Source of the DNA: a virus
IMG/VR virus record: IMGVR_UViG_3300042504_002519
Coordinates: 1-64,000 of that record
Length of the DNA stretch: 64,000 nt
Direction: 5' to 3' (one strand)
Of the stretch, positions 1 through 7,283 are shown piece after piece. The notes below the pieces were generated by a model. That model was not told the DNA's origin. It did no database searches and was given only the letters and a program-made list of their open reading frames with translations. A program made the position numbers and the translations under genes. Position 1 is the first letter of the stretch; the number at the start of each line of letters is the position of its first letter.

Positions 1-1020
1 CTGCTTAAAGGCTTGAAGGCTGAGCAGCACCAGACGCTGGAAGCATTTATGGCCATGGCTAGCGCCCCAAAAGCGCTGCCCCCTCTGGAGACGGAGGGGG
101 AAAGCCCAGCAAAGGCCAAAAGTCAGCCCAGCCCACCACCGTCACCACCACCGCCAAGCCAGCCAGCGACGCCAGCGCCAGCACCGGAGCCAGTGGTGGA
201 GGGGTGGAAGCCGGTGCCGCTGGCCACTAGCCTGCCCCAGTACCTGGCCAGCCAGATCCATATCCTCTTGTCCGCTACGACTGGATCCGGTAAGACCCAC
301 CTGCTCCAGTGCCTTTGCGCCATCCTGGCTAACCGGGGCGATGAGCTGGTGATCTGTGATCCCAAGGGTAGCCGCTGGGGACAGTTGACCCCAGTTGTCG
401 CCCGAATGGATTCTGGCGTTGATTACGTCATGGTCATCCGGGACTTGGAAGCTGAGCTAAGGCGACGCTCTAAGCTCAACCAGGAGGGCCGCCCGGTGGG
501 CAACCATGTCTGGGTGGTATTCGACGAATGGACATTGCTCAAAGGTAGGTGTAGCACTATGGAGGGCTCTGTCAGGGCTGCCATGGAACAACGTCTGCTT
601 AGCCTGATCACCGCTGGGCGGGAACTGAATATGCACCTGCTTATGGTCAACCAGTCCCACTTGCTAGGCGACCTCAGCCTATCCGGCAACAAGAATACCT
701 TCAGCAGCGGCATACGGGATAACCTATGCACCGTGGGGCTAGGCTGCAAGTCTACCAAGGACAACCATGGCAAGCCCATGGAAGGGAACAGCAAGAGCAT
801 CGACAACATGCTCCAGGATCCTGCCTTAATCCGATCCCCCGCCGACCGGCAGGCCGCCCAGGGCTACCACAGCCAGATCCGCAGCCAGCCCGGAGTGAAC
901 CGGACCTACGCTATCTATGCCAATAGCCTGAGGATCGGCGTCGTACCTGATCTGCCTATCCCGCCGATCCAGCGCTTGACGCCGTTCTACCGGCCCAAGC
1001 CAGGCCAGGAGACCGCCTAG
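1..1020 (+). CDS. FtsK/TraG-like P-loop DNA translocase ATPase (5' partial)
   Basis: The reading frame is open to the left edge, so the N-terminus may be missing; the first possible start inside the window is TTG at 13. After a Pro/Ala-rich linker (about residues 35-65) comes a RecA-like ATPase core with Walker A ATTGSGKTHLLQ (about residue 90) and Walker B VWVVFDEW (about residue 166), the pattern of FtsK/HerA/TraG DNA pumps. It could move phage or plasmid DNA, or act in partitioning; no relaxase or conjugation gene is adjacent. The fold is confident from the two motifs, the exact role is not. Two CRISPR-type hairpins follow the stop codon directly. Confidence 0.7.
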   Translation: MLKGLKAEQHQTLEAFMAMASAPKALPPLETEGESPAKAKSQPSPPPSPPPPSQPATPAPAPEPVVEGWKPVPLATSLPQYLASQIHILLSATTGSGKTHLLQCLCAILANRGDELVICDPKGSRWGQLTPVVARMDSGVDYVMVIRDLEAELRRRSKLNQEGRPVGNHVWVVFDEWTLLKGRCSTMEGSVRAAMEQRLLSLITAGRELNMHLLMVNQSHLLGDLSLSGNKNTFSSGIRDNLCTVGLGCKSTKDNHGKPMEGNSKSIDNMLQDPALIRSPADRQAAQGYHSQIRSQPGVNRTYAIYANSLRIGVVPDLPIPPIQRLTPFYRPKPGQETA

Positions 1021-1026
1021 CAGGTT

Positions 1027-1102
1027 CCCCGCTGCGGTGGGGGTGTGTCGTGGGGGTGTGTCGCTGGACTGCTGCAGGCGGTGCGGATCCCACTGTGGTG
1101 GG
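1027..1102 (+). repeat. Two CRISPR-type hairpin repeats
   Basis: Stems CCCCGC/GTGGGG (1027-1042) and CCCAC/GTGGG (1089-1102) match the hairpin of the CRISPR arrays elsewhere in the window. Between them a TGGGGGTGTGTCG unit occurs twice (1038-1063). They lie between the ATPase stop codon and the early promoter, the same arrangement as the hairpins after cas5e. Confidence 0.7.
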
Positions 1103-1103
1103 A

Positions 1104-1171
1104 GTGTGCCAGAGGTTGTGCCAGTAATTTACTGGGGGTGTATTGACATGCCGATATGGCGGGGGTATATT
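1104..1171 (+). promoter_or_regulatory. Early promoter module with GTGCCA direct repeats
   Basis: TTGACA at 1143-1148 and TATATT at 1166-1171 are separated by 17 nt, a near-consensus sigma-70 promoter. Upstream are two GTGCCA copies 12 nt apart and TAATTTAC. The same module occurs at 7420-7488 and, on the minus strand, at 12201-12272. Confidence 0.8.
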
Positions 1172-1204
1172 GGAATTGTTGAACCACTTATCGAGGACAA
1201 TCCA

Positions 1205-1492
1205 ATGCTTTACAGTCAACAGGTTGATTTCCCGCTCGCCATCTCTGGTCATGCTCCCGCCCACAATACTCAAGCCGATTACCTGATCGGCAAGTATGTG
1301 GCAAGCGTCCGATCCTCTGGCGGAGTGTTCACGGGCTTTGTCGGGGACACAATGGAAGAGGTTCAAGCTGCTTTTGATCGCGAGCTCTGCGACTGGTGCC
1401 ATGACAATGGTCGTCGGGTGATGCAACCGCATATGGTGCGGAAGCATGTCTACAGCCCTCTTGGTGAAAAATTTGAGCCTTTGCCTGCTTGA
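1205..1492 (+). CDS. Small early protein of unknown function (95 aa)
   Basis: The ATG at 1205 is chosen because it lies just downstream of the early promoter and after the sequence GAACCACTTATCGAGGAC, the recurring leader with a GAGGA ribosome site; upstream in-frame codons precede the promoter. The product is soluble with no recognised domain. A CDWCHD segment near residue 60 holds two cysteines and a histidine that could bind metal, but nothing more supports this. It forms a single-gene transcription unit ending at the terminator near 1546. Confidence 0.7.
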   Translation: MLYSQQVDFPLAISGHAPAHNTQADYLIGKYVASVRSSGGVFTGFVGDTMEEVQAAFDRELCDWCHDNGRRVMQPHMVRKHVYSPLGEKFEPLPA

Positions 1493-1522
1493 TCAGGCAA
1501 GCAATCGATTCCCTACGCCCCT

Positions 1523-1546
1523 AGCCCTCGATGGGGGCTTTGTTTT
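1523..1546 (+). terminator. Rho-independent terminator
   Basis: AGCCC/GGGCT stem followed by a T-rich tract (TTTGTTTT), 30 nt after the stop codon of the 95-aa ORF. Confidence 0.6.
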
Positions 1547-1547
1547 G

Positions 1548-1683
1548 GCGCTAGGCTACGAACGCTAGGCCCCTAGCGCCATGGAGCTTTTGGGGGGTTC
1601 ATACCTCTGCAATGGATAGGGTATGACGTTGCAACCCCTTGCAAAGTATGACTATGGGCATACTTTTGATAGCGCTTAAAGGT
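1548..1683 (+). promoter_or_regulatory. Operator-like inverted repeats upstream of the RHH gene
   Basis: A 9-bp inverted repeat GGCGCTAGG/CCTAGCGCC spans 1548-1581. It is followed by several GTATGAC/CATAC boxes (about 1599-1690), among them two copies of GTATGACTATGG. This looks like the binding region of the autoregulatory ribbon-helix-helix protein it precedes. Confidence 0.5.
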
Positions 1684-2055
1684 ATGACTATGGCAACCAC
1701 TACCAACCTTCTAACCATTTCCATCCACGAGGACGAGGATCCCACCGTGGCCATGAACGAAAACTGGGGATCGTCCTACTTTCTGTCTAAGACCAAGCCA
1801 AAGACGCCAGAAGTCCTGGCCCGACTAGCTGGCAAGATCAACCAGCAGGTGGTGCAGGACGGCAAGCGCCGACGGCTATCGTTTTGGGTAGTGCGCAAGC
1901 CACCCCGCCAGCAAGGCGACCAGCCCAAGGCCAAGGTAGCCATTACCCTGGACGCTGACCTACTGGCCCTGGTGGATGCCCGGGCTGAGGCGGATCGCTC
2001 CTACCGCAGCACCGTAATTGAAGCGGCTTTGAGGGAGTATTTGGATCCAAAATAG
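1684..2055 (+). CDS. Ribbon-helix-helix (CopG/Arc-like) DNA-binding protein
   Basis: The C-terminal 45 residues have the ribbon-helix-helix pattern: a beta strand KAKVAITLDADLLALVD followed by helices ending in STVIEAALREYL. The N-terminal 75 residues are not recognised. Alternative ATGs lie at 1684 and 1690; 1684 follows AAAGG. Such proteins act as plasmid copy-number, partition or phage repressors that bind operator repeats, and GTATGAC repeats cover its own start region, so autoregulation is likely. It is a single gene, followed after 150 nt by array A, which is transcribed toward it. Confidence 0.75.
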   Translation: MTMATTTNLLTISIHEDEDPTVAMNENWGSSYFLSKTKPKTPEVLARLAGKINQQVVQDGKRRRLSFWVVRKPPRQQGDQPKAKVAITLDADLLALVDARAEADRSYRSTVIEAALREYLDPK

Positions 2056-2209
2056 GCTAAAAAATGGCATGGGGGAATTAATGCCTATTATCTTTTGAGG
2101 GTAAGAGGCGGTGAAACCCTTGCTAGGCAAGGGCTAGAGAAAAGTTGCGGATACAATTTCCTTGGAGGAAAGCGGATACATAGGCTTACTTAAGTAGTAC
2201 AACTGGACT

Positions 2210-2877
2210 CCCACGCTAGTGGGGATACTTGGCGACGTAGGATCCACCCCCACGAATGTGTGGGTCAAGGGCTGTCAGGATCTACCCCCACCGCAGTGGG
2301 GAACGCTAGCTGAGCCAGGGTGAAAAACTCCCACGATGGCGGGTAAGTTCCTGGACGGACTCCCACGGAGTGGGTTGATTTGTGTAGAGACAGACTCCCA
2401 CGGGGTGGGATAAGCGGGAACTATCGGAAAAACTCCCACCGAAGTGGGGAAGAAATACCTGAGCTAGGGCGACAGACTCCCACAATGGTGGGGCTAGTAG
2501 GCCCGGGCAATGGCAGACAGACTCCCACGGGGGTGGGGTGCATGAGTTAACCGCAAATTGACAGACCCCCACTTCGGTGGGGTGCGGGAACTGTCCCTGA
2601 TCGACAGACCCCCACCGGGGTGGGGCTAGCTGGCCTGAGGAAAGGGACAAACCCCCACCGAAATGGGGAGGTGGTTGCCAGGGCCTAGCCCATGTGCCTG
2701 CGGGCGTCGTAAGATCCACTCCCACCGAGTGGGGAGGTGTTTGCGAGAGCCGGGTACTAAGCCGGTAGCTAGGCCTTCTCACGAAAAACCCCCACCCTGG
2801 TGGGATGTGCTTTGCGAGAGCTAGTAAGCCACCAATTCTGCCCAGATCTTCACTAGAAGCACCCCCACCGAAGTGGG
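2210..2877 (-). CRISPR. CRISPR array A, type I-E-like, 15 hairpin repeats
   Basis: Fifteen hairpins (core CCCAC-N3/4-GTGGG) start at 2210, 2248, 2287, 2330, 2362, 2397, 2435, 2479, 2524, 2568, 2611, 2654, 2721, 2791 and 2864. Transcription is leftward from the leader at its right end. The three leader-proximal intervals are 67-73 nt, with full repeats that begin CTCGCAAA and end GTTTTTCG. The twelve distal intervals are only 32-45 nt, with reduced repeats followed by GTCTGTC-like handles. Leader-proximal spacers are about 32-34 nt, the type I-E length. Confidence 0.9.
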
Positions 2878-2935
2878 ATCCACTTACCACCAAGTTGTCA
2901 ATGTCCTGGCAGCAGTATAGCACATTGCTGGCCAG
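2878..2935 (-). promoter_or_regulatory. Leader of array A
   Basis: Read leftward it contains TGCTATACT (extended -10 like) and then TTGACAACTTGGTGGTAAGTG just before the first repeat. This matches the leaders of arrays B, C and D. Confidence 0.8.
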
Positions 2936-2947
2936 AGCCGCACAAGC

Positions 2948-2973
2948 AAAACCCCAGCCATGGGGCCGGGGTC
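2948..2973 (-). terminator. Rho-independent terminator
   Basis: On the minus strand CCCCGGCCCCATGGCTGGGG is followed by TTTT. It ends the 69-aa ORF unit just before the array A leader begins. Confidence 0.65.
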
Positions 2974-2998
2974 TGCGGGGGTGGTGGGTGGAGGGAAG

Positions 2999-3208
2999 TT
3001 ATATTGCCCAGACGTACCACCCTTTTCCGTCACACCAGTTGGTACCGTGACCAACTAACGTTTTTTTATTGTCAAATATTTCGCAATCAAGGGAACCCAA
3101 TTCCCCACGGACGACGGCAGTACCCTCAAAATTTGAGGGTAGGGGCTTAAGACCCCTGAGGGTTCCAGCAATATGGAGTTCCCGGTTCTGAGTGCTAGTG
3201 ATTTTCAT
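2999..3208 (-). CDS. Small protein of unknown function, intact copy (69 aa)
   Basis: It begins with MKITSTQNRELHIAG and ends with CDGKGWYVWAI; no family is recognised. The leader carries ACCACTTACAGAGAGGAC, the recurring start-codon motif, and a TTGACA-N17-TATATT promoter lies at 3244-3272. An exact duplicate at 33541 is frameshifted after DNKK by loss of one A. The coding sequence holds a near-perfect palindrome (TACCCTCAAA/TTTGAGGGTA) that could fold in RNA. It sits between cas8e and array A on the same strand, so a role in CRISPR control or inhibition is possible, but only by position. Confidence 0.65.
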   Translation of the reverse strand: MKITSTQNRELHIAGTLRGLKPLPSNFEGTAVVRGELGSLDCEIFDNKKTLVGHGTNWCDGKGWYVWAI

Positions 3209-3243
3209 AGCTTTGTCCTCTCTGTAAGTGGTTCAACAATTTC

Positions 3244-3272
3244 AATATACAGGGGGTGTATCGACTTGTCAA
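3244..3272 (-). promoter_or_regulatory. Early promoter for the 69-aa ORF
   Basis: On the minus strand TTGACA (3272-3267) and TATATT (3249-3244) are separated by 17 nt. It belongs to the recurring early promoter family of this element but has no GTGCCA repeats upstream. Confidence 0.75.
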
Positions 3273-3290
3273 CACCCCCGGCCAAACAAA

Positions 3291-4109
3291 CTACCCCGCC
3301 ACAACCCATTCCTTCCACGCCAGCGGGCTAGCCTGGTTCAGGATCATGCCCGATACCCTGACAGGCCCCGTCAGATCGAACTCGGCTAGGCCTTTGGTTA
3401 GATGGCGCAGGCTGGCCCGGCCAAGGGACCATGGATCGACCAGGGTGCATTTCACCCCAGCAGCCACCACGATCCCGTCAGGGAACGCCTGGAGTCGCCG
3501 CCATGGCCACATGAGGTATTGCACCAGATCGGGGTTGTCAGCGTCCAGCGTCTCGGCGTAGTCGATGGGGCGCTTCCACCAGGGCACCCAGGACGATGCC
3601 GGCGCCGCATTGAGTTCCAGGAAGTCCGCTAGGGTATCGCCCCACTTCCAGGCCACCAGCTGGCCCATGTGGCTGGGCTTAGGCCCGCTGATCGGCAGGC
3701 CTTTTACCTGGGCCTTGAGCCCGGGCCTATCGCAGAAGTAGGCGGTGACTAGCGCCTTGATCAGGTCGGCCTCGGTTGGGCTGGCCAGGAAGTTGCGGGG
3801 CACCAGGGCAGGGCCGGAACCATCCATCAGGTCCATGATCGCCTGCGGGCTACGGATGGAGGCCTCAGGCAGGCCTGTTACCTGCAGGAATCCTGGCTCG
3901 CCCCAGTTGTTCCACAGCGGCATATCGCCTGGCAATGGCTGGTTTTTCATAGTGACGCTGGCCATAGCCAGCAGCAGGCGTAGGAACGCCTGGCGGGTGA
4001 GGTGGCCTTCGCTGATGTCGGTGTAGGCTTCAGGGCTGGCCAGTAGGTCGGCCAGGCTGGCGGTGCCCTGGGGGGTGGCAATGCAGGGGTAAGTAAAGAT
4101 GTCGGCCAT
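3291..4109 (-). CDS. cas8e: Truncated Cas8e (Cse1/CasA) large subunit of type I-E Cascade
   Basis: This 272-aa protein aligns by eye with the N-terminal domain of Cse1. In order it has SLADLLASPEAYTDIS, the helix LTRQAFLRLLLAMAS, GEPGFLQVTG (matching the HPFMQ region), ISGPKPSHMGQLVAWKWGDT followed by LADFLELN (the Gly-rich loop and LLxN helix), and LVQYLMWPWRRL. In Cascade this subunit recognises the PAM and the R-loop start. Cse1 is usually about 500 aa; the missing part is the C-terminal four-helix bundle that contacts Cas11 and recruits Cas3, neither of which is encoded here. The start at 4109 follows GGAGAACC; the longer frame would run into the divergent nuclease gene. Confidence 0.82.
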   Translation of the reverse strand: MADIFTYPCIATPQGTASLADLLASPEAYTDISEGHLTRQAFLRLLLAMASVTMKNQPLPGDMPLWNNWGEPGFLQVTGLPEASIRSPQAIMDLMDGSGPALVPRNFLASPTEADLIKALVTAYFCDRPGLKAQVKGLPISGPKPSHMGQLVAWKWGDTLADFLELNAAPASSWVPWWKRPIDYAETLDADNPDLVQYLMWPWRRLQAFPDGIVVAAGVKCTLVDPWSLGRASLRHLTKGLAEFDLTGPVRVSGMILNQASPLAWKEWVVAG

Positions 4110-4178
4110 GTGGTTCTCCAGATAACGAAAAAGTGTTACTATCCAATTGTAAGCCATTAGTTGGGTTGCGAGCCGCAG

Positions 4179-4823
4179 ATGAATTTCCCACATGATGTTG
4201 TCAGAGATGCCTGGGCCGTCCGCCATGGTGGCCGCACCGAGGTGTCCGTAGGCCAGGACCGCATTGATATCGTTGTTGATGGCGACCAGTACGACACGCT
4301 GGTGGAGGTAAAGCCTGCCCACCAGGTGCGGGAGGCCATCGGCCAGGCCAATAGCTACCAGAGACGCTGGACTCGGCCCAGCAAAAAGCACTTGCTGCTA
4401 TTTCATGAGACTGGCCTACCGGCTAAGTCTACGGTGGAGCGCCTACGGACCCACCAAGCCTCCGGTGAGTTGTCCAGCTTCACATGGGAGATAGTGCCAG
4501 CGGTGCCCCGGCCTAGCTACCACATTGCTGGGGTGCCGATCAGCTTTGAGCGGGCTAAGGCAGATATTTGCGGCCATGTGGCCCGCATCAAGCGCAGTTT
4601 CCAGGATGGCCCTATTGCCGCCAACGATAGGGCTTTCCTGCACTACCTAATTGTCGGCGGCCAACGCCAGGCCCAGGGCGCCCAGCTAGCCTGGGGCGAC
4701 AAGGGTATTGAGCTGCAGGTAGTGCGGTTCGACAACAACGTGTTTGGCTTGTCTGCCCGATCCGCTGCGGTGGACTGGCTCAGACAGGCTAACTACAAAG
4801 CTGTTTACGGAGGATCACGATAA
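4179..4823 (+). CDS. PD-(D/E)XK-like nuclease, first gene of the cas6e-cas7e-cas5e operon
   Basis: About 214 aa. Residues 15-70 fit a restriction-endonuclease fold: an N-terminal helix, TEVSVGQDRIDIVVDG supplying the Asp, then TLVEVKPA supplying the E-x-K pair, then REAIGQANSYQ with the Gln/Tyr helix typical of PD-(D/E)XK enzymes. It lacks the Fe-S cysteines of Cas4 and shows no HD or helicase motif, so it is not Cas3. The C-terminal 90 residues are unrecognised. Its stop overlaps the cas6e start (TAATG), so the genes are co-transcribed. It occupies the place of cas3/cas11 and may be a DNA-cleaving effector, which is inference. TTG at 4161 is an alternative start. Confidence 0.62.
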   Translation: MNFPHDVVRDAWAVRHGGRTEVSVGQDRIDIVVDGDQYDTLVEVKPAHQVREAIGQANSYQRRWTRPSKKHLLLFHETGLPAKSTVERLRTHQASGELSSFTWEIVPAVPRPSYHIAGVPISFERAKADICGHVARIKRSFQDGPIAANDRAFLHYLIVGGQRQAQGAQLAWGDKGIELQVVRFDNNVFGLSARSAAVDWLRQANYKAVYGGSR

Positions 4824-5506
4824 TGCTGTATTTGTCACGTTTTGCCCGGCCAGATGGCCATGGTAGCCTGCACCGCTATGTGATGGCGGGTTTTCCGGAT
4901 GATCTGGGCCCAGACCCCCGCAAGCAAGCTGGGGTGTTGTTTCGGGTTCAAGTCAATCGGGAGCCGGATTTTTTCGCTGCTGAAAATGACAATGAGTTGA
5001 TTGATAAGCGCGAATGCGCTGAAGGCGGATCCATTCTGGTGCAGTCAACCATGAAGCCGAAATGGCCAAAAAGCTATGAAGCTGAAGTGAAGCTGGAATT
5101 TAAGCCTAGCCTGCTAAAGGCGGAAAAGCGCTACCGGTTTCGTTTTGGTCTAAATTCCGTTGCCCAAAGTAACCGAGATGGCCGGTGCCGGCGTTATCCG
5201 GTGCCTGTTAGCCAATGGCTGGCGGCCAGGGAAGAAATGCTGGGCGCTACTTTTGACATTCGCAAAGTGGAGTCCATGGTTCTTTACGACCATGTAAGGC
5301 GAGAGCATTACACTCGTTCATTCCCCATTCATGTGTCGGTGATCGACGGATATTTACGTGTCACTGATCCCATCAAGCTGGCTCAGGCCATCCGCGAGGG
5401 CATTGGCCGGGAGAAGGCCTACGGCTGCGGGCTGCTGTCCTTGCTGCCGGTGGTGGCGGTGACTCCCGCGCCGTCGCCTGCCCTGGTGGGTGTGGCTCAA
5501 ACCTGA
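4823..5506 (+). CDS. cas6e: Cas6e (Cse3/CasE) CRISPR RNA endonuclease
   Basis: 227 aa, the usual length for Cas6e, with a strong ribosome site GGAGGA at 4808-4813. The N-terminal SLHRYVMAGFPDD (catalytic-His region of the first RRM) and the C-terminal Gly-rich signature REGIGREKAYGCGLLSLLPV are diagnostic for the Cse3 family. Cas6e cuts CRISPR transcripts at the base of the repeat hairpin and stays on the 3' end of the crRNA. Its likely substrate hairpin, CCCCAC-N4-GTGGGG, is abundant in this element and occurs twice in its own mRNA just after the stop codon, which suggests autoregulated cleavage. Confidence 0.9.
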   Translation: MLYLSRFARPDGHGSLHRYVMAGFPDDLGPDPRKQAGVLFRVQVNREPDFFAAENDNELIDKRECAEGGSILVQSTMKPKWPKSYEAEVKLEFKPSLLKAEKRYRFRFGLNSVAQSNRDGRCRRYPVPVSQWLAAREEMLGATFDIRKVESMVLYDHVRREHYTRSFPIHVSVIDGYLRVTDPIKLAQAIREGIGREKAYGCGLLSLLPVVAVTPAPSPALVGVAQT

Positions 5507-5513
5507 GCAGTGG

Positions 5514-5566
5514 CCCCACTCCGGTGGGCGTGGATCGACAACCAAAAAGGCCCCACAGGCGTGGGG
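5514..5566 (+). repeat. Two CRISPR hairpins inside the cas operon, between cas6e and cas7e
   Basis: CCCCACTCCGGTGGG (5514-5528) and CCCCACAGGCGTGGGG (5551-5566) have the array stem and a 37-nt interval, the same short spacing as the distal ends of the arrays. Both lie in the expected polycistronic mRNA, 37 nt or more before the cas7e start. Confidence 0.85.
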
Positions 5567-5602
5567 GTGGCCACCAGGCCCAGTCCTTAAGGGAGGAACC
5601 TT

Positions 5603-6838
5603 ATGTTTATCGAACTGCACCTGATCCATGCCTTGCCGCCCAGCAATGCCAACCGGGACAAGTCCGGGGCACCCAAAAAGATCCAATACGGTGGTAGCTG
5701 GCGGGCCCGGCTCTCCAGCCAGTCCCAGAAGCGGGCCGCCCGGCAGCACTACGAGCAATGGATGGCGGTTGACCGCAAGGCCTTAGCCTTTCGCAGCCGT
5801 CGCCATGACGTTGCCCTGGCTACCCGCCTAGCTTTCGGCGATGACGATGACAACCTGATGGTGGCCCGGTTCCTGCTGGGCTTATTCAACCTCAAGAACG
5901 ACAACCTGATCCCGGCCATGCTGGAGGAGCCCAGCAACTTGCTGTTCCTCTCAGAGCATGAGCTAGACACCATCGCCGCCATTGCCGCCGACTACCCGAT
6001 CTTGTTGCAGGACATGCTGGAGCGGGCCCAGCGTTATCGGGCAGCGTTGGATCCAAAGCCCAAGAAAGCGCCTGAGGCTGAGCATCCATCCGCCAGGGAT
6101 CTGCAAGGTATCCGCAAGGCCCTAGCCCAGCTAGGTCAGCAAGTGCCCGGTAGCGTGGCCCTGTTTGGCCGGATGATGGCCAGCCTGACTGAGGCCAGCG
6201 TCGATGGCTGCACCCAGGTGGCGGATGCCATCTCGGTTAATTCCTTTGGTATCACCAATGTCAAGGGCATGGGCCAAGTGATTGGCGAGCCAGACTTTTT
6301 CACCGCCGAGGATGATGTCGCTCCGATGGATGAAGAGGCTAAGGCTGGGGCGGGCCACCTGGGGGAGCTGCCTATCGTCTCGCCTGTGTACTACCGCTAT
6401 GCCAACCTCAATGTCACTGAACTAGCCTGCTTGGTTGGTGACCCTGGGCTGGCCCAACAGTTTGCCCGGGGATTCTTGACGGCATTCTGCGCTACCCTGC
6501 CCACCGGCTATATCCGCAGCCATGCCCACCTAACCCTGCCTGACTATGTGCAGATTAGCTGTACTGCTGCTCAGCCTTACACCTTGGCACCGGCATTCCA
6601 TGTGTCAATCAATAGCTGCACCACCGACGACGACTTCCTAGCCCAGGGTATCCCGCACCAGGCCGCTGATGCGCTGCGCCAGTACCAGGACCGGCTAAAC
6701 GTCATCTACGGCGACAAGTCGCTGTACAAAGCTGAAGTGACTACCCAGCCAGGCTGGTTCGGCCAGCCCCTGGACGGGGCCATTGATGGGGCCCTGCAAG
6801 TAGCCATGGGTGCTGGCAAGGAGGTGGCCTATGCCTAG
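5603..6838 (+). CDS. cas7e: Cas7e (Cse4/CasC) Cascade backbone subunit
   Basis: 411 aa with the Cas7e N-terminus (FIELHLIHALPPSNANRD, then SWRARLSSQSQKRAAR), the SSQSxKRAxR signature of the Cse4 family. Further family-like blocks are DAISVNSFGITN and LPIVSPVYYRYANLNV. In Cascade several copies polymerise along the crRNA spacer. The gene follows two repeat hairpins and has GGGAGGAACC as ribosome site. Unlike cas8e and cas5e it is full length (family about 350-400 aa, slightly long here), so a filament can still be built; its length would follow spacer length. Confidence 0.93.
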   Translation: MFIELHLIHALPPSNANRDKSGAPKKIQYGGSWRARLSSQSQKRAARQHYEQWMAVDRKALAFRSRRHDVALATRLAFGDDDDNLMVARFLLGLFNLKNDNLIPAMLEEPSNLLFLSEHELDTIAAIAADYPILLQDMLERAQRYRAALDPKPKKAPEAEHPSARDLQGIRKALAQLGQQVPGSVALFGRMMASLTEASVDGCTQVADAISVNSFGITNVKGMGQVIGEPDFFTAEDDVAPMDEEAKAGAGHLGELPIVSPVYYRYANLNVTELACLVGDPGLAQQFARGFLTAFCATLPTGYIRSHAHLTLPDYVQISCTAAQPYTLAPAFHVSINSCTTDDDFLAQGIPHQAADALRQYQDRLNVIYGDKSLYKAEVTTQPGWFGQPLDGAIDGALQVAMGAGKEVAYA

Positions 6839-7277
6839 GCTAGTCCTGAAGCTAGCAGGCCCCATGGCTGCCTATGGCACCGGGCCACGGCTGCAGCAAC
6901 GACTGACGGAGGATGCCCCAACTGAGTCGGCGATCCGCGGCATGTTGTGTGCTGCCCTGGGGATACGTCGAGGCCAGTCAGCGCCGGAACTGGACGGGCT
7001 GCAGGTGGAGATAGGCGAGACAAGCCATGGCGGAGTGTTGGAGGACTTCCACACCATCCGCGATGCTATCACCTATGACGGGGCCCCAGGCCGCAATGCC
7101 ATCACCACCCGGCACTACCTGAGCGACTTCAGTTCCACCGTTACCCTGCGGGGTGACTTGCAGCAGATCCGCACCATTGCCAAGGCGCTGGCCCGGCCCA
7201 AGTTCCAGCTATACCTGGGACGCCGTAACTGTGTCCCAACTGGCCCGATCTGGGCTGTTGCCCGGGAGGAAGTTTAG
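6831..7277 (+). CDS. cas5e: Truncated Cas5e (CasD)
   Basis: 148 aa. It starts within the end of cas7e (8-nt overlap) behind a strong AAGGAGGTG. Family hallmarks are LKLAGPMAAYGTGP, TESAIRGMLCAALGIRR, LEDFHTIRDA and the final YLGRRNCVPTGPIWAV. Cas5e caps the crRNA 5' handle. The usual length is about 220-240 aa; here the protein ends just after the LGRRxC block, so roughly 70 C-terminal residues are absent. The truncation parallels that of cas8e and looks like streamlining rather than decay, since both frames are clean. Confidence 0.88.
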   Translation: MPRLVLKLAGPMAAYGTGPRLQQRLTEDAPTESAIRGMLCAALGIRRGQSAPELDGLQVEIGETSHGGVLEDFHTIRDAITYDGAPGRNAITTRHYLSDFSSTVTLRGDLQQIRTIAKALARPKFQLYLGRRNCVPTGPIWAVAREEV

Positions 7278-7283
7278 CCGGTT

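Larger units (their letters stand above)
2948..3242. repeat. 295-bp inverted repeat, copy 1
   Basis: The segment is the reverse complement of 33507-33800. I see no substitution and one internal length difference, a run of 7 A here against 6 A in the other copy. It contains a whole 69-aa ORF, its leader and the terminator behind it. Confidence 0.92.

Noticed and set aside
2100-2140. CCCTTGC/GCAAGGG hairpin as terminator of the RHH gene
   Set aside because: No T-tract follows the stem; function cannot be supported.
2306-2923. Long leftward ORF with repeated LxxxPHxGG/PTSVGV-like peptides
   Set aside because: It is the translation of CRISPR repeats and spacers of array A; the same peptide repeats appear in ORFs at 8346-8756, 22347-22901, 23610-24191 and 23797-24264, all over arrays.
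3291-4391. Longer 366-aa form of Cas8e
   Set aside because: The extension is antisense to the nuclease gene, whereas the ATG at 4109 has a good ribosome site and matches the family N-terminus.
4179-4823. Nuclease as Cas4 or Cas1-like adaptation protein
   Set aside because: No cysteine cluster of Cas4 and no Cas1 motifs; kept as a generic PD-(D/E)XK protein.
3291-7277. Type IV or CRISPR-associated transposon system
   Set aside because: Cas6e, Cas7e with the SSQSxKRA motif and Cas8e are type I-E; no DinG helicase, TniQ or Tn7-like genes are present.
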